Positions 44,529 through 54,276 of a stretch of 64,000 bases of DNA are shown here, piece by piece (position 1 is the first letter of the stretch; every line of letters begins with the position of its first letter). Under the pieces are notes generated by a model. It was given only the letters and a program-made list of their open reading frames with translations. It was not told the origin of the DNA and did not search any database. This stretch comes from Janthinobacterium fluminis (lineage in GTDB: Bacteria; Pseudomonadota; Gammaproteobacteria; Burkholderiales; Burkholderiaceae_D), in contig NZ_JAQQXR010000001.1 of the NCBI RefSeq assembly GCF_028595325.1, positions 806,001 through 870,000 on the forward strand, written 5' to 3'. The position numbers were made by a program, and so were the translations under genes.

Positions 44529-45893
44529 TTATGGGGCCGCGCCATAGTCCGCGGCGGCCAGCACGCCGCTGCGCACCGCCGCCTCGATGGTGGCCGGGTA
44601 GTCGCTGGCCGTGTAGTCGCCGGCCAGCGTCAGGCCGGGCAGGCCGGTCGCATTGCCGGGCCGTGACAGTCCCGGCGTGCAGGCGAAGGTGGCGCGCTTG
44701 TCGGTGATCAAGCGGCTCCATGCCGGCGAGGCCAGTTCGGGGCGGCGGAACACCTCGGCCAGTTGCCGGGCAATCGCCTCGGCCAGCGCCGTCTGGCCCT
44801 GCGCCGCGGCGGCGCCGGAAGCGCTGACGACGACGGCCAGCAGCCCCGGCTGGGTGGCGTCGAGCTGGCCCCGGTCGAAGACGAACTGGCCCCAGTGGCC
44901 GGCCGCCGGCGCGTCGACCAGGGCGAAGAATGCTTGCTCCAGGCGCAGCCCGGGCGCGTATTGCAGATAGCAAGTACTGATCGCCTCGGTTTCGAATGCC
45001 TGTAGTTGGGTGGCAATGGACGACGTTGCCGGATCTTGCAGGTTCTCCAGCACTTGCGCCGCGTGCGCGGCCGGACTCGCCAGGACGACGCCGTCGAAGG
45101 CGCCGCCGGCGGCCTCGCCGCGCGCCTCGACTTGCCAGCGGCCGCCGTCCAGTTGCCGCAGGCCGGTGACGGTGGCGCCGGTGAGGACGCTAGCGCCGTG
45201 GCGGACGGCGAAGGCGGCGGCGGCGTCCGGAAAGAGGGCGCTCAGGTCGACTTTCGGCAACAGCATGTCGGAGGCGGCCCGTTTTGCGCCCAGGCTGTCG
45301 CGCAGCACGCTGAGGAAGACCTGGGCGGAGGCGCGCTCGGGCGGGGTGTTCAGGGCCGCCAGGCACAGCGGGCGCCACATCAACTGGTTCAGGCGGGCCG
45401 TCTGGTCATAGCGTTCCAGCAATTCGCTGACGCTGCAGTCCTGGTGCAACTGCCAGCCCATCCAGCGCGCCGTGCTGGAAAAGCGCGCCAGCGCCAGTTT
45501 GTCGGCCCGCGCCAGCCCCTTGGCGCGCAGCAGCGCGGCCGCCAGGTGCAGCGGCGCCGGCCAGCGCGGCGCGACGAAGTCCATGCCGCCCGAGCCGGGC
45601 GGGTAGCGCATTTGCAAGGGCAGGTTCAGCAGCGCCCGCCGCGGCTCGACGCCGACCAGTTTCAGCAGGCGCAGCGTTTCGCTGTAGGCGCCCAGCAGGA
45701 TGTGCTGGCCGTTGTCGAGCACGCCGGCGTCCAGCGCGACCCGGCGCGCCCGGCCGCCCAGCGTGCGCGACGCTTCGAACAGCGTGACGCCGTGGCCGGC
45801 CCGCGCCAGTTCGACGGCGGCGGCGCAACCGGCCCAGCCGCCGCCGACGACGGCGATCTGCAGCGCCCGCGCCGCGCGCTTGCTTTTAGCCAC
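44529..45893 (-). CDS. hpnE: Hydroxysqualene dehydroxylase
   Basis: A 454-residue FAD amine-oxidase-like protein. The N-terminal 'IAVVGGGWAGCAAAVELARAG' is the dinucleotide-binding loop, 'LGGRARRVALDAGVLDNGQH' continues the HpnE signature, and 'LAGDYTASDYPATIEAAVRS' is the C-terminal FAD motif. It reduces hydroxysqualene to squalene. It overlaps hpnD by 8 bp at its start and is the last gene of hpnC-hpnD-hpnE on the minus strand. Confidence 0.92.
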   Translation of the reverse strand: MAKSKRAARALQIAVVGGGWAGCAAAVELARAGHGVTLFEASRTLGGRARRVALDAGVLDNGQHILLGAYSETLRLLKLVGVEPRRALLNLPLQMRYPPGSGGMDFVAPRWPAPLHLAAALLRAKGLARADKLALARFSSTARWMGWQLHQDCSVSELLERYDQTARLNQLMWRPLCLAALNTPPERASAQVFLSVLRDSLGAKRAASDMLLPKVDLSALFPDAAAAFAVRHGASVLTGATVTGLRQLDGGRWQVEARGEAAGGAFDGVVLASPAAHAAQVLENLQDPATSSIATQLQAFETEAISTCYLQYAPGLRLEQAFFALVDAPAAGHWGQFVFDRGQLDATQPGLLAVVVSASGAAAAQGQTALAEAIARQLAEVFRRPELASPAWSRLITDKRATFACTPGLSRPGNATGLPGLTLAGDYTASDYPATIEAAVRSGVLAAADYGAAP

Positions 45894-46725
45894 GTACGTA
45901 GGTCTTCCACGCCAGCCACAGCTTGCGGATGGGTGTCAGGGAAATACGTTGCTTGAGCACATGGTAGCCGTCGCGCTCGACTTCGCTCAGCAAGGTGCGG
46001 TAGATGGCGGCCATGATCAGGCCCGGACGCTGGGCGCGGCGGTCTTCGGCCGGCAGCAGCGCGAACGCCTCGTCATAGGCTTTCTGCGCGCGGGCAACCT
46101 GGAAACGCATCAGGTTTTCAAAGTTCTCGCTGTGGCGGGCGTTCAGCAGGTCGGCCGCCGTCACATTGAACTGCTGCAATTCGTTGATGGGCAGATAGAT
46201 GCGGCCCTTGCGGGCGTCTTCGCCGACGTCGCGGATGATGTTGGTCAACTGGAAGGCGTGCCCCAGCTTTTCCGCATACAGCAGCGTTTCCGGCCTGGTC
46301 GCGCCGAAAATGCTGGCCGACAGGATGCCGACGACGCTGGCCACGTGCCAGCAGTAGCGCGTCATCGCCGGGTAGTCGAGGTAGCGGGTCTGGTTCAGAT
46401 CCATTTCCATGCCGTCGATGATGGCCTGCAGGTATTTCTCTTCCAATTGGTAGACGGACAGGTGGACTTGCAGCGCGCGCATCACCGGATGCGTCGGCTC
46501 GCCCTCGAACATGGCCCGCACTTCCTTGCGCCACCAGACCAGCTTGGTGCGCGCCACCGCCTCATCGGTGCATTCGTCGACGGTGTCGTCGACCTCGCGG
46601 CAAAACGCGTACAGCGCGGTGATCGCGCGGCGCCGTTCCGGCGGCAGGAACAGGAAGCTGTAGTAGAAACTAGAGCCGCTCTGGGCGGCTTTTTGTTGGC
46701 AGTATTCGTCGGGAGACATAGTCAA
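45886..46725 (-). CDS. hpnD: Presqualene diphosphate synthase
   Basis: A 279-residue prenyl synthase. The first Asp-rich region is 'FCREVDDTVDE' and the second is 'IIRDVGEDARKGRIYLP'. It joins two farnesyl diphosphates into presqualene diphosphate. It lies 48 bp after hpnC and overlaps hpnE by 8 bp. Confidence 0.93.
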   Translation of the reverse strand: MTMSPDEYCQQKAAQSGSSFYYSFLFLPPERRRAITALYAFCREVDDTVDECTDEAVARTKLVWWRKEVRAMFEGEPTHPVMRALQVHLSVYQLEEKYLQAIIDGMEMDLNQTRYLDYPAMTRYCWHVASVVGILSASIFGATRPETLLYAEKLGHAFQLTNIIRDVGEDARKGRIYLPINELQQFNVTAADLLNARHSENFENLMRFQVARAQKAYDEAFALLPAEDRRAQRPGLIMAAIYRTLLSEVERDGYHVLKQRISLTPIRKLWLAWKTYVRG

Positions 46726-46773
46726 AAGTGCATGGTTACTGTTCGAAGCCGCTATTCTATAGCCTGGCGCCGT

Positions 46774-47613
46774 CTAGGAAGGCGCCAAAACGCGTTTTTC
46801 GCGCTTCATGCGCAGCGCCCGCCAGCAAATCAGCAGCCAGTCGCGCTTTTGCAGTTTCGGACGGCGCCGGAAGACGTCGTAGTTGACGGCCTCGATGGCC
46901 TCCAGAATGCGCAGGCCGCCCTGGACCACCAGCCGCAATTCCCAGCCGATGCGCCCGCGCAGGCGCAGGGCCAGCGGCGCGCCGCCGAGCAGCAGGGCGC
47001 GCGCGCGCGCCACCTCGAAACGCATCAGCGCGCTCCATTTGCCGTGCGCCTCGACACGCTCGAAGGCGGCCGGCGACACGGCGAAGCGGCTCAGGTCTTC
47101 CAGCGGCAGGTAAATCCGCTCTTTTTGTTGGTCAATTGCCACATCTTGCAAAAAGTTAATTAACTGCAGCGCCGAGCAGATCGCGTCGGAATCGCGTACA
47201 TTGTCTTCATCGACAGCTTGATATAACGTTAACATCAAGACGCCGACCGGGTTGGCCGAGCGCCGGCAATAGTCGAGCAGCTCGTCGTAGCTGGCGTAGC
47301 GGGTCACGGTGACGTCCTGCTTGAAGGCGGACAGCAGGTCGTAGAACGGTTTCAGCGGCAACTCGTATTGCTCGACGACCTTGGCCAGCCGCGCGAACAT
47401 CGGGTCGCTCTGGACTTCCTTGCGGTGGATGCCGTCCAGCGCCCGGGCATACACCTCCAGCGCGGCCAGGCGCTGCTCCGGGCTGGCGTCGCCCTCGTCG
47501 GCGAGGTCGTCGGCGCTGCGGGCGAAGGCATAGATGGCTTCGACGGCGGGAACTAAGCGTTTCGGCAACAAAGCCGAGGCAACAGGGAAATTTTCGTAAT
47601 GGTCTACTGGCAT
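46774..47613 (-). CDS. hpnC: Hydroxysqualene synthase
   Basis: A 279-residue homologue of HpnD. The Asp-rich motifs are 'FARSADDLADE' and 'NFLQDVAIDQQKERIYLP'. It converts presqualene diphosphate to hydroxysqualene. The ATG at 47613 begins 'MPVDHYENFPVAS', the family opening; a GTG at 47622 would add three residues. The promoter lies in the 208-bp gap shared with the divergent RND operon. No shc (squalene-hopene cyclase) gene is visible. Confidence 0.92.
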   Translation of the reverse strand: MPVDHYENFPVASALLPKRLVPAVEAIYAFARSADDLADEGDASPEQRLAALEVYARALDGIHRKEVQSDPMFARLAKVVEQYELPLKPFYDLLSAFKQDVTVTRYASYDELLDYCRRSANPVGVLMLTLYQAVDEDNVRDSDAICSALQLINFLQDVAIDQQKERIYLPLEDLSRFAVSPAAFERVEAHGKWSALMRFEVARARALLLGGAPLALRLRGRIGWELRLVVQGGLRILEAIEAVNYDVFRRRPKLQKRDWLLICWRALRMKREKRVLAPS

Positions 47614-47650
47614 GAAAAGCACTTATTTAAATTAATGACGCAAAAGTCAT

Positions 47651-47678
47651 TTGCAAACATTTCCGACGCGTCTATAAT
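47651..47678 (+). promoter_or_regulatory. Promoter of the RND efflux operon
   Basis: TTGCAA (47651-47656) and TATAAT (47673-47678) are 16 bp apart. A 12-bp direct repeat AAAGTCATTT(G/A)C at 47643-47654 and 47689-47700 brackets the promoter and may be a regulator site. The leader to the GTG start would be about 140 nt. Confidence 0.55.
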
Positions 47679-47821
47679 TACTTAACGGAAAGTCATTTAC
47701 TGCACGGTCCGTAAGAATAGTAACATCTTGATATTGTCATCGTTCCTGAGTTTACATGTTTGGCACTATTTTAATGTTGCCTTGCATAAATCGAACAGTC
47801 CGCATAGTAAAGGAAAACACC

Positions 47822-48958
47822 GTGTATGCCCTGAAATCCCTGCGTCAATTTGCCCCCGTACCGCTTGCCTCGCTGCTCGCCGGCGCCGTTTTACTGAGCG
47901 GCTGCTCGAAACCCGTCGAAAAAACCGCCGACATCCGCCCGGTGCGGGTGCTGGTGCTGGCCAGCGACAATGTTGACGTCAACGCCGAATTTTCCGGCGA
48001 AGTCAGGGCCCGCGTCGAGTCGCGCCTGGGCTTCCGCGTCGGCGGCAAGATCGTCGCGCGCAAGGTCGATGCCGGCGCCGTCGTCCGGCAGGGCCAGGTG
48101 CTGATGCAACTGGACCCGCAGGATTTGCAACTGGCCCAGGCGCAGGCGCTGGCCAGCCTGCGCGGCGCGGAAACGAGCCGCGACCTGGCCCGCGCCGAAT
48201 TGAAGCGCTACCAGGAGTTGCGCGAAAAGAATTTCGTCAGCCAGGCCGTGCTCGACACCAAGGAGTCGGCCTTCAAGGCGGCCCAGGCCAGCGTCGACGC
48301 CACCCAGGCCAGTTACCGCGGCCAGGCCAACCAGGCCGGCTATGCCAGCCTGGTGTCGGACATCGACGGCGTCGTCACGGCGGTGGATGCGGAAGTGGGG
48401 CAGGTCGTGGCGCCGGGCGCGCCGGTGGTGCGGGTCGCCAAGTCCGGTGAAAAAGAGGTCGTCATCGGCATTCCCGAGGACAAGGTCGAGACGCTGCGGC
48501 GCATCGCCGACGTCCGCGTGCGCCTGTGGGCCAACCCGGCCGACGTCGTGCCCGGCAAGATACGCGAAATTTCGCCGATGGCCGATCCGGCCACCCGCAC
48601 GTATACAGTCAAGGTGACGATCCCCGAAAGCCTGAAGGAGGCGCGCCTGGGCATGACGGCCGTCGTGCAGTTCGCGTCGAAGACGGCGGTGCCGCAGATC
48701 AAGGTGCCGCTGACGGCGCTGTTCTACGAAAAATCGTCCAGCTCCGTATGGGTCGTCGAAAACGGCGCCGTCAAGCTGGTCCCCGTCACCATCGGCGGCG
48801 CGGCCGGCAACGATTTGTTGCTGAGCAGCGGAGTCAAGGCCGGCCAGAGCGTCGTCACGGCCGGCGTCAATCTGCTCAAGCCGGGCCAGAAAGTCACCAT
48901 CCTCGGCGAGGACTTGACGGTCAAGGCCAAGCCTGCCGCCGCCGGGGCGCCGAAATGA
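47822..48958 (+). CDS. RND efflux periplasmic adaptor lipoprotein
   Basis: A 378-residue membrane fusion protein. The signal peptide ends in 'AGAVLLSGCSKP', a canonical lipobox. 'LGFRVGGKIVARKVDAG' and 'YASLVSDIDGVVTAVDAEVG' are the lipoyl halves, with a helical hairpin between them. It links an inner-membrane RND pump to an outer membrane channel. The start is GTG at 47822 (AAAGGAAA upstream), because the upstream ATG frame does not fit a signal sequence. Its TGA overlaps the pump ATG. Confidence 0.9.
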   Translation: MYALKSLRQFAPVPLASLLAGAVLLSGCSKPVEKTADIRPVRVLVLASDNVDVNAEFSGEVRARVESRLGFRVGGKIVARKVDAGAVVRQGQVLMQLDPQDLQLAQAQALASLRGAETSRDLARAELKRYQELREKNFVSQAVLDTKESAFKAAQASVDATQASYRGQANQAGYASLVSDIDGVVTAVDAEVGQVVAPGAPVVRVAKSGEKEVVIGIPEDKVETLRRIADVRVRLWANPADVVPGKIREISPMADPATRTYTVKVTIPESLKEARLGMTAVVQFASKTAVPQIKVPLTALFYEKSSSSVWVVENGAVKLVPVTIGGAAGNDLLLSSGVKAGQSVVTAGVNLLKPGQKVTILGEDLTVKAKPAAAGAPK

Positions 48959-51900
48959 AGGGCGGCTTCAATCTGTCGCGCTGGGCGCTCGAACACATTC
49001 CGCTGACGCGCTACCTGATCGCCGTGTTCCTGATCGGCGGCATGCTCAGTTATTCCAATCTCGGCCAGGACGAAGATCCGCCATTCACCTTCCGCATGAT
49101 GGTCGTGAAAGCCAACTGGCCGGGCGCGACGGCGCTGCAGATGGCCGACCAGGTTACCGACAAGCTGGAGAAGAAGCTGCAGGAAACGCCGTATATCGAC
49201 GAAATTACCAGTTATTCCAAGCCGGGCGAGACGCTCATCATGCTCAAGCTGCGCGAATCGGCGCCGCCGAAAGAGACGGCCGCCGCCTGGTATCAGGTGC
49301 GCAAGAAGATAGGCGACATCCGCGGCACGCTGCCGCCCGGCGTCGTCGGCCCCTTCTTCAACGACGAGTTCGGCGACACCTACGGCTCGATTTTCGCGCT
49401 GTCCGGCGACGGTTTCAGCTATGCCGAGATGAAGGATTACGCCGACCTGGTGCGCCAGCAGCTGCTGAACGTGCCGCTGGTGTCGAAGGTCGAGTTGTTC
49501 GGCGTCCAGGACGAGAAGGTCAATATCGAGTTTTCGCACAAGAAATTCGCCCAGCTCGGTATTCCGTTCGAGGCCATCGTCAACCAGATCGCCACGCAGA
49601 ACTCGATCGAATCGACGGGCGTGCTGGTGACGCCGACCGACAATCTGCAGGTGCGGGTGACGGGCGCGCTGAAATCCGTGAAAGACCTGGAAGACCTGGA
49701 GCTGCGCGCCAACGGCACCACCTTCCGGCTCGGCGACTTCGCCACCGTCAAGCGCGAGTACCGCGACCCGCCGCAGGACAAGATGCGCTTCAACGGCAAG
49801 GAAGTGATCGGCCTGGGCGTGTCGATGGAGAAGGGCGGCAACATCATCGTCATGGGCAAGCACATGGAAAAGACCGTGGCGCGCCTGAAAAGCCAGTTGC
49901 CCGTCGGCATAGAGCTGCAGCGCGTGTCGAACCAGCCCGAGGCCGTGACGGCCTCGGTGGGCGAGTTCATCCGCACCCTGATCGAGGCGATTCTGATCGT
50001 GCTGGCCGTCAGCTTTGTCGCGCTGGGCCTGCACACCAAGCCCTTCCGCCTGGACGTGCGCCCCGGCCTGGTGGTGGCGCTGACGATTCCCCTGGTGCTG
50101 GCCGTGACCTTCCTGTTCATGCGCCTGCTCGACATCGATTTGCACAAGATTTCGCTGGGGGCGCTGATCATTGCCCTGGGCCTGCTGGTCGACGACGCCA
50201 TCATCGCCGTCGAAATGATGGTGCGCAAGATGGAGGAGGGCTTTTCGCGCTTCGACGCGGCGACGTTCGCCTACTCGTCGACGGCGATGCCGATGCTGAC
50301 GGGCACCCTGATCACCGTGGCGGGCTTCCTGCCCATCGGCCTGGCCAAGTCGGCCGCCGGCGAATACACCTTCTCGCTGTTCTCGGTGAATGCGCTGGCG
50401 CTGATCATTTCCTGGTTCGTCGCCGTCATCTTCACGCCCTACATCGGTTACGTGCTGCTGAAGGTCAAGCCGCACTCGGACGGCCACCACGAGCTGTTCG
50501 ACACGCCCGGCTTCCGCCGTTTCCGCGCCGTCGTCAACTGGTGCGTCGACTGGCGCAAGACCACCATCGTGGCGACGCTGGCCGTCTTCGCGCTGGGCAT
50601 CTACGGCTTCAAGTTCATCGAGAAGCAATTCTTCCCCGATTCCAGCCGGCCGGAGCTGATGGTCGAGATGTGGATGCCGGAAGGCACGACCTTCGCCGCC
50701 ACGGAAGCCCAGGCGAAGAAATTCGAGGCCTATGTGGGTACGCTCGACGGCGTGGTCAGCGTCACCGCCTATGTCGGCACGGGCAGCCCGCGCTTCTATC
50801 TGCCGCTGGACCAGATCCTGCCGCAGACGAATGTGTCGCAATTCGTCATCCTGCCGAAGGACTTGAAGGCGCGCGCCGCGCTGCGCGATAAGATCGTCGC
50901 CGTCTTCAAGCATGACTTCCCGTCCGTGCGCGGCCGCGTCAAGCTGCTGCCGAACGGGCCGCCGGTGCCGTATCCGGTGCAATTCCGCGTCACCGGCACG
51001 GAAGTGGCCAAGGTGCGCGCGATCGCCGACGAGGTCAAGGACGTCATGCGCGCCAACCCCAACACCCTGGGCGTGAACGACAACTGGAACGAGTCCGTCA
51101 AGGTCTTGCGCCTGGACCTGGACCAGGACAAGATGCGCGCCCTCGGCATCACCTCGCAAACGGTGATGCGGGCGGCCAATACCATCCTGTCCGGCACCAC
51201 CATCGGCCAGTTCCGCGAGAACAACAAGCTGATCGACATCCAGGTGCGCCAGCCGCTGGAAGAGCGGGCGACGATTTCCGTGCTGAACGACACGAATATC
51301 CCCGCCGCCAACGGCCGGTCGGTGACCATCGCCCAGGTGGCGCGCGCGCATTTCGTCTGGGAGCCGGGCGTCGTGTGGCGCGAGGGGCGCGAATGGGCGA
51401 TCACGGTGCAGTCCGACGTCGTCGACGGCATCCAGGGGCCGACCGTGTCGGGCCAGCTGAATCCGCTGCTCGACGACTTGCGCGCCAGGCTGCCCTCCGG
51501 CTACCGCATCACCGTCAAGGGCGCGGCGGCCGACAGCGGCGCGGCGGAGGCGTCGATCGCCGCCAACCTGCCGCTGGCCATCTTCATCATCTTCACGCTG
51601 CTGATGCTGCAGTTGCACAGCTTCTCGCGGGCGCTGCTGGTCTTCCTGACGGGGCCGCTGGGCGTGGCCGGCGCGGCGGCGGCCCTGCTGCTGCTGGGGC
51701 GGCCGTTGGGCTTCGTCGCCAATCTCGGCGTCATCGCCCTGTTCGGCATGATCATCCGCAACTCGGTGATCCTGGTCGACCAGATCGAGCAAGACATCGC
51801 CGGCGGCGCCGAGCCCTGGGACGCCATCGTCGAATCGGCGGTGCGGCGCTGCCGCCCCATCGTGCTGACGGCGGCGGCCGCCGCGCTGGCCATGATACCG

Positions 51901-52053
51901 CTGTCGCGCTCGGTGTTCTGGGGGCCGCTGGCCGTCGCCATCATGGGCGGCCTGATCCTGGCGACGGCCTTGACGCTGCTGTTCCTGCCGGCCCTGTACG
52001 CGGCCTGGTTCCGCGTCAAGAAACCGCTCGCCAAACCGGGGCTGACGGCCTGA
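48955..52053 (+). CDS. RND efflux pump (AcrB/HAE1-like)
   Basis: A 1032-residue inner-membrane transporter with about 12 TM helices. 'IIALGLLVDDAIIAVEMMV' in TM4 carries the proton-relay Asp pair. Two large periplasmic loops occupy about 35-330 and 555-860. It exports small molecules by proton antiport; the substrate cannot be predicted. The ATGA overlap with the adaptor is tight coupling. No outer membrane factor gene follows, so a shared TolC-like channel is likely. Confidence 0.93.
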   Translation: MKGGFNLSRWALEHIPLTRYLIAVFLIGGMLSYSNLGQDEDPPFTFRMMVVKANWPGATALQMADQVTDKLEKKLQETPYIDEITSYSKPGETLIMLKLRESAPPKETAAAWYQVRKKIGDIRGTLPPGVVGPFFNDEFGDTYGSIFALSGDGFSYAEMKDYADLVRQQLLNVPLVSKVELFGVQDEKVNIEFSHKKFAQLGIPFEAIVNQIATQNSIESTGVLVTPTDNLQVRVTGALKSVKDLEDLELRANGTTFRLGDFATVKREYRDPPQDKMRFNGKEVIGLGVSMEKGGNIIVMGKHMEKTVARLKSQLPVGIELQRVSNQPEAVTASVGEFIRTLIEAILIVLAVSFVALGLHTKPFRLDVRPGLVVALTIPLVLAVTFLFMRLLDIDLHKISLGALIIALGLLVDDAIIAVEMMVRKMEEGFSRFDAATFAYSSTAMPMLTGTLITVAGFLPIGLAKSAAGEYTFSLFSVNALALIISWFVAVIFTPYIGYVLLKVKPHSDGHHELFDTPGFRRFRAVVNWCVDWRKTTIVATLAVFALGIYGFKFIEKQFFPDSSRPELMVEMWMPEGTTFAATEAQAKKFEAYVGTLDGVVSVTAYVGTGSPRFYLPLDQILPQTNVSQFVILPKDLKARAALRDKIVAVFKHDFPSVRGRVKLLPNGPPVPYPVQFRVTGTEVAKVRAIADEVKDVMRANPNTLGVNDNWNESVKVLRLDLDQDKMRALGITSQTVMRAANTILSGTTIGQFRENNKLIDIQVRQPLEERATISVLNDTNIPAANGRSVTIAQVARAHFVWEPGVVWREGREWAITVQSDVVDGIQGPTVSGQLNPLLDDLRARLPSGYRITVKGAAADSGAAEASIAANLPLAIFIIFTLLMLQLHSFSRALLVFLTGPLGVAGAAAALLLLGRPLGFVANLGVIALFGMIIRNSVILVDQIEQDIAGGAEPWDAIVESAVRRCRPIVLTAAAAALAMIPLSRSVFWGPLAVAIMGGLILATALTLLFLPALYAAWFRVKKPLAKPGLTA

Positions 52054-52164
52054 GCGGCGGCATGCTCAAAAAACGCGGCGCGCCACTGGAAAATCCAGTA
52101 GAATGCCGCGTTCTCGCAAGGCAACTTTGAGGCGGGCTCCGATTCTCCGCAAATAATTGCGCGG

Positions 52165-52186
52165 AAATCGTGGTCTGTCCCCGGCT
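52165..52186 (+). repeat. Repeat family A, half copy
   Basis: 22 bases identical to 15593-15614 in the palindrome of family A. Just before it is a small CCGC...GCGG hairpin, so the left arm is missing or replaced. It sits between the RND pump and tRNA-Leu. Confidence 0.75.
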
Positions 52187-52231
52187 GTAGCCAGGCGGGC
52201 CGCGACTTGCTAAAATCGCGGGGTAGGTAGG

Positions 52232-52314
52232 GCGGATGTGGTGGAATTGGTAGACACGCTGGTCTTAGAAGCCAGTGCTTCGGCTTGGGAGTTCGAGTCT
52301 CCCCATCCGCACCA
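52232..52314 (+). tRNA. tRNA-Leu (anticodon TAG)
   Basis: GCGGATG pairs with CATCCGC (52304-52310), followed by A and an encoded CCA. The anticodon loop CTTAGAA gives TAG. A long variable arm (TGCTTCGGCT) is present as expected for Leu. Confidence 0.95.
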
Positions 52315-52850
52315 GTAATTGCAGGATTTCTCTCGTTTCGGCCGGCGCGTTTGCCCGATCCGGACGCCAATTGGCAGCGCGGCCAAAGGGTTTGATATAA
52401 ATTAAACCAACGATTTTGCCGGCGCCGTTTGATCTTCCATTTTTCTTGTTCGGGCGCGCCCCAGGATCGCATATACTGTGCATCGGGACGGCTGCCGGCC
52501 GCCGCCTGCATTGCCCCGTGGCGCGCTATGCCGCCGCGTGAGCAATGTTGGCCACGTCGGCGAAGTCCTTTGCTATAATGCCACGCTTTACCGAATTGTG
52601 GTCGGCCCTGCGATTTTTCCTCGTGGCAAGGCCGATTGGTCGGAGCCCTGTTGCGTTGTTGTGGTCGGAGGGGTTGTTTGGATGATGGTTGGGAAACTCC
52701 GGTAAGCGGGGGAGCCGTCGCCATAAGACCTTTGGCCGTCAACAAGTTACAGATGAATAGGCGAGCGGGCGCTGCACAGCTATCCAATGTCGATGGCTGT
52801 GCAGCGCCTTCCTCGCACCAACGTATTTTATTTTTTGGACGATTTTTTAC
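52315..52850 (+). other. Long leader region before tig with strong hairpin
   Basis: A 536-bp stretch without a convincing gene; short open frames here lack ribosome sites and family character. A -10-like TATAAT is at 52574-52579, giving a leader of roughly 270 nt. Within it is a perfect 13-bp stem (52768-52780 with 52796-52808, 15-nt loop) 42 bp before the tig ATG, and smaller complementary TCGGCC/GGCCGA segments. There is no T-run directly after the stem. Confidence 0.55.
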
Positions 52851-54194
52851 ATGGCAACTGCAGTCGAAACCTTGGGCAAACTCGAACGTCGTATCACGAT
52901 CTCCTTCCCGCTGACGGACGTCCGCACGGAAGTTGAGAAGCGCCTGAAAGTGCAAGCCCGTACGGCTAAGGCACCGGGCTTCCGTCCGGGCAAAGTGCCG
53001 TTAAAAATGGTCGCAGCACAATACGGCTATCAAATCGAAACCGAAGTGCTGAATGACAAAGTCGGCCGCGCGTTCAACGACGCCGCCAACGAAAACAATC
53101 TGCGCGTGGCGGGCTACCCGAAAATCGAACCGAAGGAAGCGGCGGCCGAAGGCGTGCTGGCGTTCGACGCCACCTTCGAAGTCTATCCGGAAGTCGTCAT
53201 CGGCGACCTGGGCGGCGTTGCCATCGAAACCGTCAAGGCCGAAGTGTCGGACGCGGAAATCGACAAGACCATCGACATCCTGCGCAAGCAGCGCGTGCAC
53301 TTCCACGTCAAGGGCGAAGCTGGCGAGCACGGCGACGGCGGCAAGGATCTGAGCGCGCAAAACGGCGACAAGGTCACCGTTGATTTCGTCGGTTCCATCG
53401 ACGGCGTCGAGTTCCCAGGCGGCAAAGCCGACGGCTATGCCTTCGTGCTGGGCGAAGGCCGCATGTTGCCTGAGTTCGAAGCGGCAACCGTCGGCTTGAA
53501 GGTCGGCGAAGCGAAGACCTTCCCATTGGCCTTCCCTGAGGACTACCATGGCAAGGACGTGGCCGGCAAAACCGCCTCGTTCACGATCACCCTGGTCAAG
53601 CTGGAATGGGCGCACCTGCCGGAAGTCGACGCTGAATTCGCCAAATCGCTGGGCGTAGCCGACGGCGACCTGGCCAAGATGCGCGAAGACATCAAAGTCA
53701 ATCTGGAGCGCGAAGTGGCTGGCCGCGTCAAGGCCCGCAACAAGGAAAGCGTGATGGACGCGCTGGTCAAGGTCGCCGAGCTGGACGTGCCGAAATCGCT
53801 GATCGCCCAGGACTCCGAGCGCCTGGCGCAAATGACCCGCCAGGACATGGCGCAACGCGGCATGAACATCAAGGACGTGCCATTCCCTCCTGAGCTGTTC
53901 GCTGAAAAAGCCGAGCGCCGCGTGCGCCTGGGCCTGATCCTGTCGCAACTGGTCGGCGACAACAAGCTGCAGGCGACGGCCGAGCAAGTCAAGGCCCAGG
54001 TCGAAGATTTCGCCCAAAGCTACGAAGATCCGCGCGAAGTGCTGAAGTACTACTACAGCGACCGTCAACGCCTCGGTGAAGTCGAAGCCCTTGTATTGGA
54101 AGAAAACGTCGTCAACTACGTGCTGGGCCTGTCGAAAGTGACGTCGAAAGCGGTGGCATTCGACGAACTGATGGGAAGCAACGCACAAGCGTAA
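52851..54194 (+). CDS. tig: Trigger factor
   Basis: A 447-residue ribosome-associated chaperone. The ribosome-binding signature 'GFRPGKVP' is at 43-50. A FKBP-type PPIase domain follows ('[19 protein letters not shown]'), then the helical C-terminal cradle. It shields nascent chains at the ribosome exit. The start ATG follows a structured leader. It is the first gene of tig-clpP-clpX-lon-hupB. Confidence 0.97.
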   Translation: MATAVETLGKLERRITISFPLTDVRTEVEKRLKVQARTAKAPGFRPGKVPLKMVAAQYGYQIETEVLNDKVGRAFNDAANENNLRVAGYPKIEPKEAAAEGVLAFDATFEVYPEVVIGDLGGVAIETVKAEVSDAEIDKTIDILRKQRVHFHVKGEAGEHGDGGKDLSAQNGDKVTVDFVGSIDGVEFPGGKADGYAFVLGEGRMLPEFEAATVGLKVGEAKTFPLAFPEDYHGKDVAGKTASFTITLVKLEWAHLPEVDAEFAKSLGVADGDLAKMREDIKVNLEREVAGRVKARNKESVMDALVKVAELDVPKSLIAQDSERLAQMTRQDMAQRGMNIKDVPFPPELFAEKAERRVRLGLILSQLVGDNKLQATAEQVKAQVEDFAQSYEDPREVLKYYYSDRQRLGEVEALVLEENVVNYVLGLSKVTSKAVAFDELMGSNAQA

Positions 54195-54214
54195 ACCAGC
54201 TTGCCTTTACAACA

Positions 54215-54252
54215 GGGGCGGCGCCGGCCGGGCAACCCGCCGGCGCCGCCCC
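54215..54252 (+). promoter_or_regulatory. 14-bp GC hairpin between tig and clpP
   Basis: GGGGCGGCGCCGGC (54215-54228) pairs exactly with 54239-54252; the 10-nt loop can form a further GGG/CCC stem. With no T-run it may limit read-through or stabilise the upstream mRNA rather than terminate. It is 24 bp before clpP. Confidence 0.55.
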
Positions 54253-54276
54253 CAAGCTGCTTCACAAGGAAAGAAC

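Noticed and set aside
48724-51792. 1022-codon minus-strand open frame opposite the RND pump
   Set aside because: No motifs, extreme His/Arg/Gln bias, and it covers a well-defined transporter gene.
52072-52112. Hairpin after the RND pump as a terminator
   Set aside because: AACGCGGC/GCCGCGTT can pair, but on the plus strand the run of A's precedes the stem and there is no T-run after it; it would only terminate minus-strand transcription, where no gene lies.
52478-52705. 75-codon open frame upstream of tig
   Set aside because: No ribosome site, no recognisable family, low-complexity C-terminus; the stretch is better read as tig leader.
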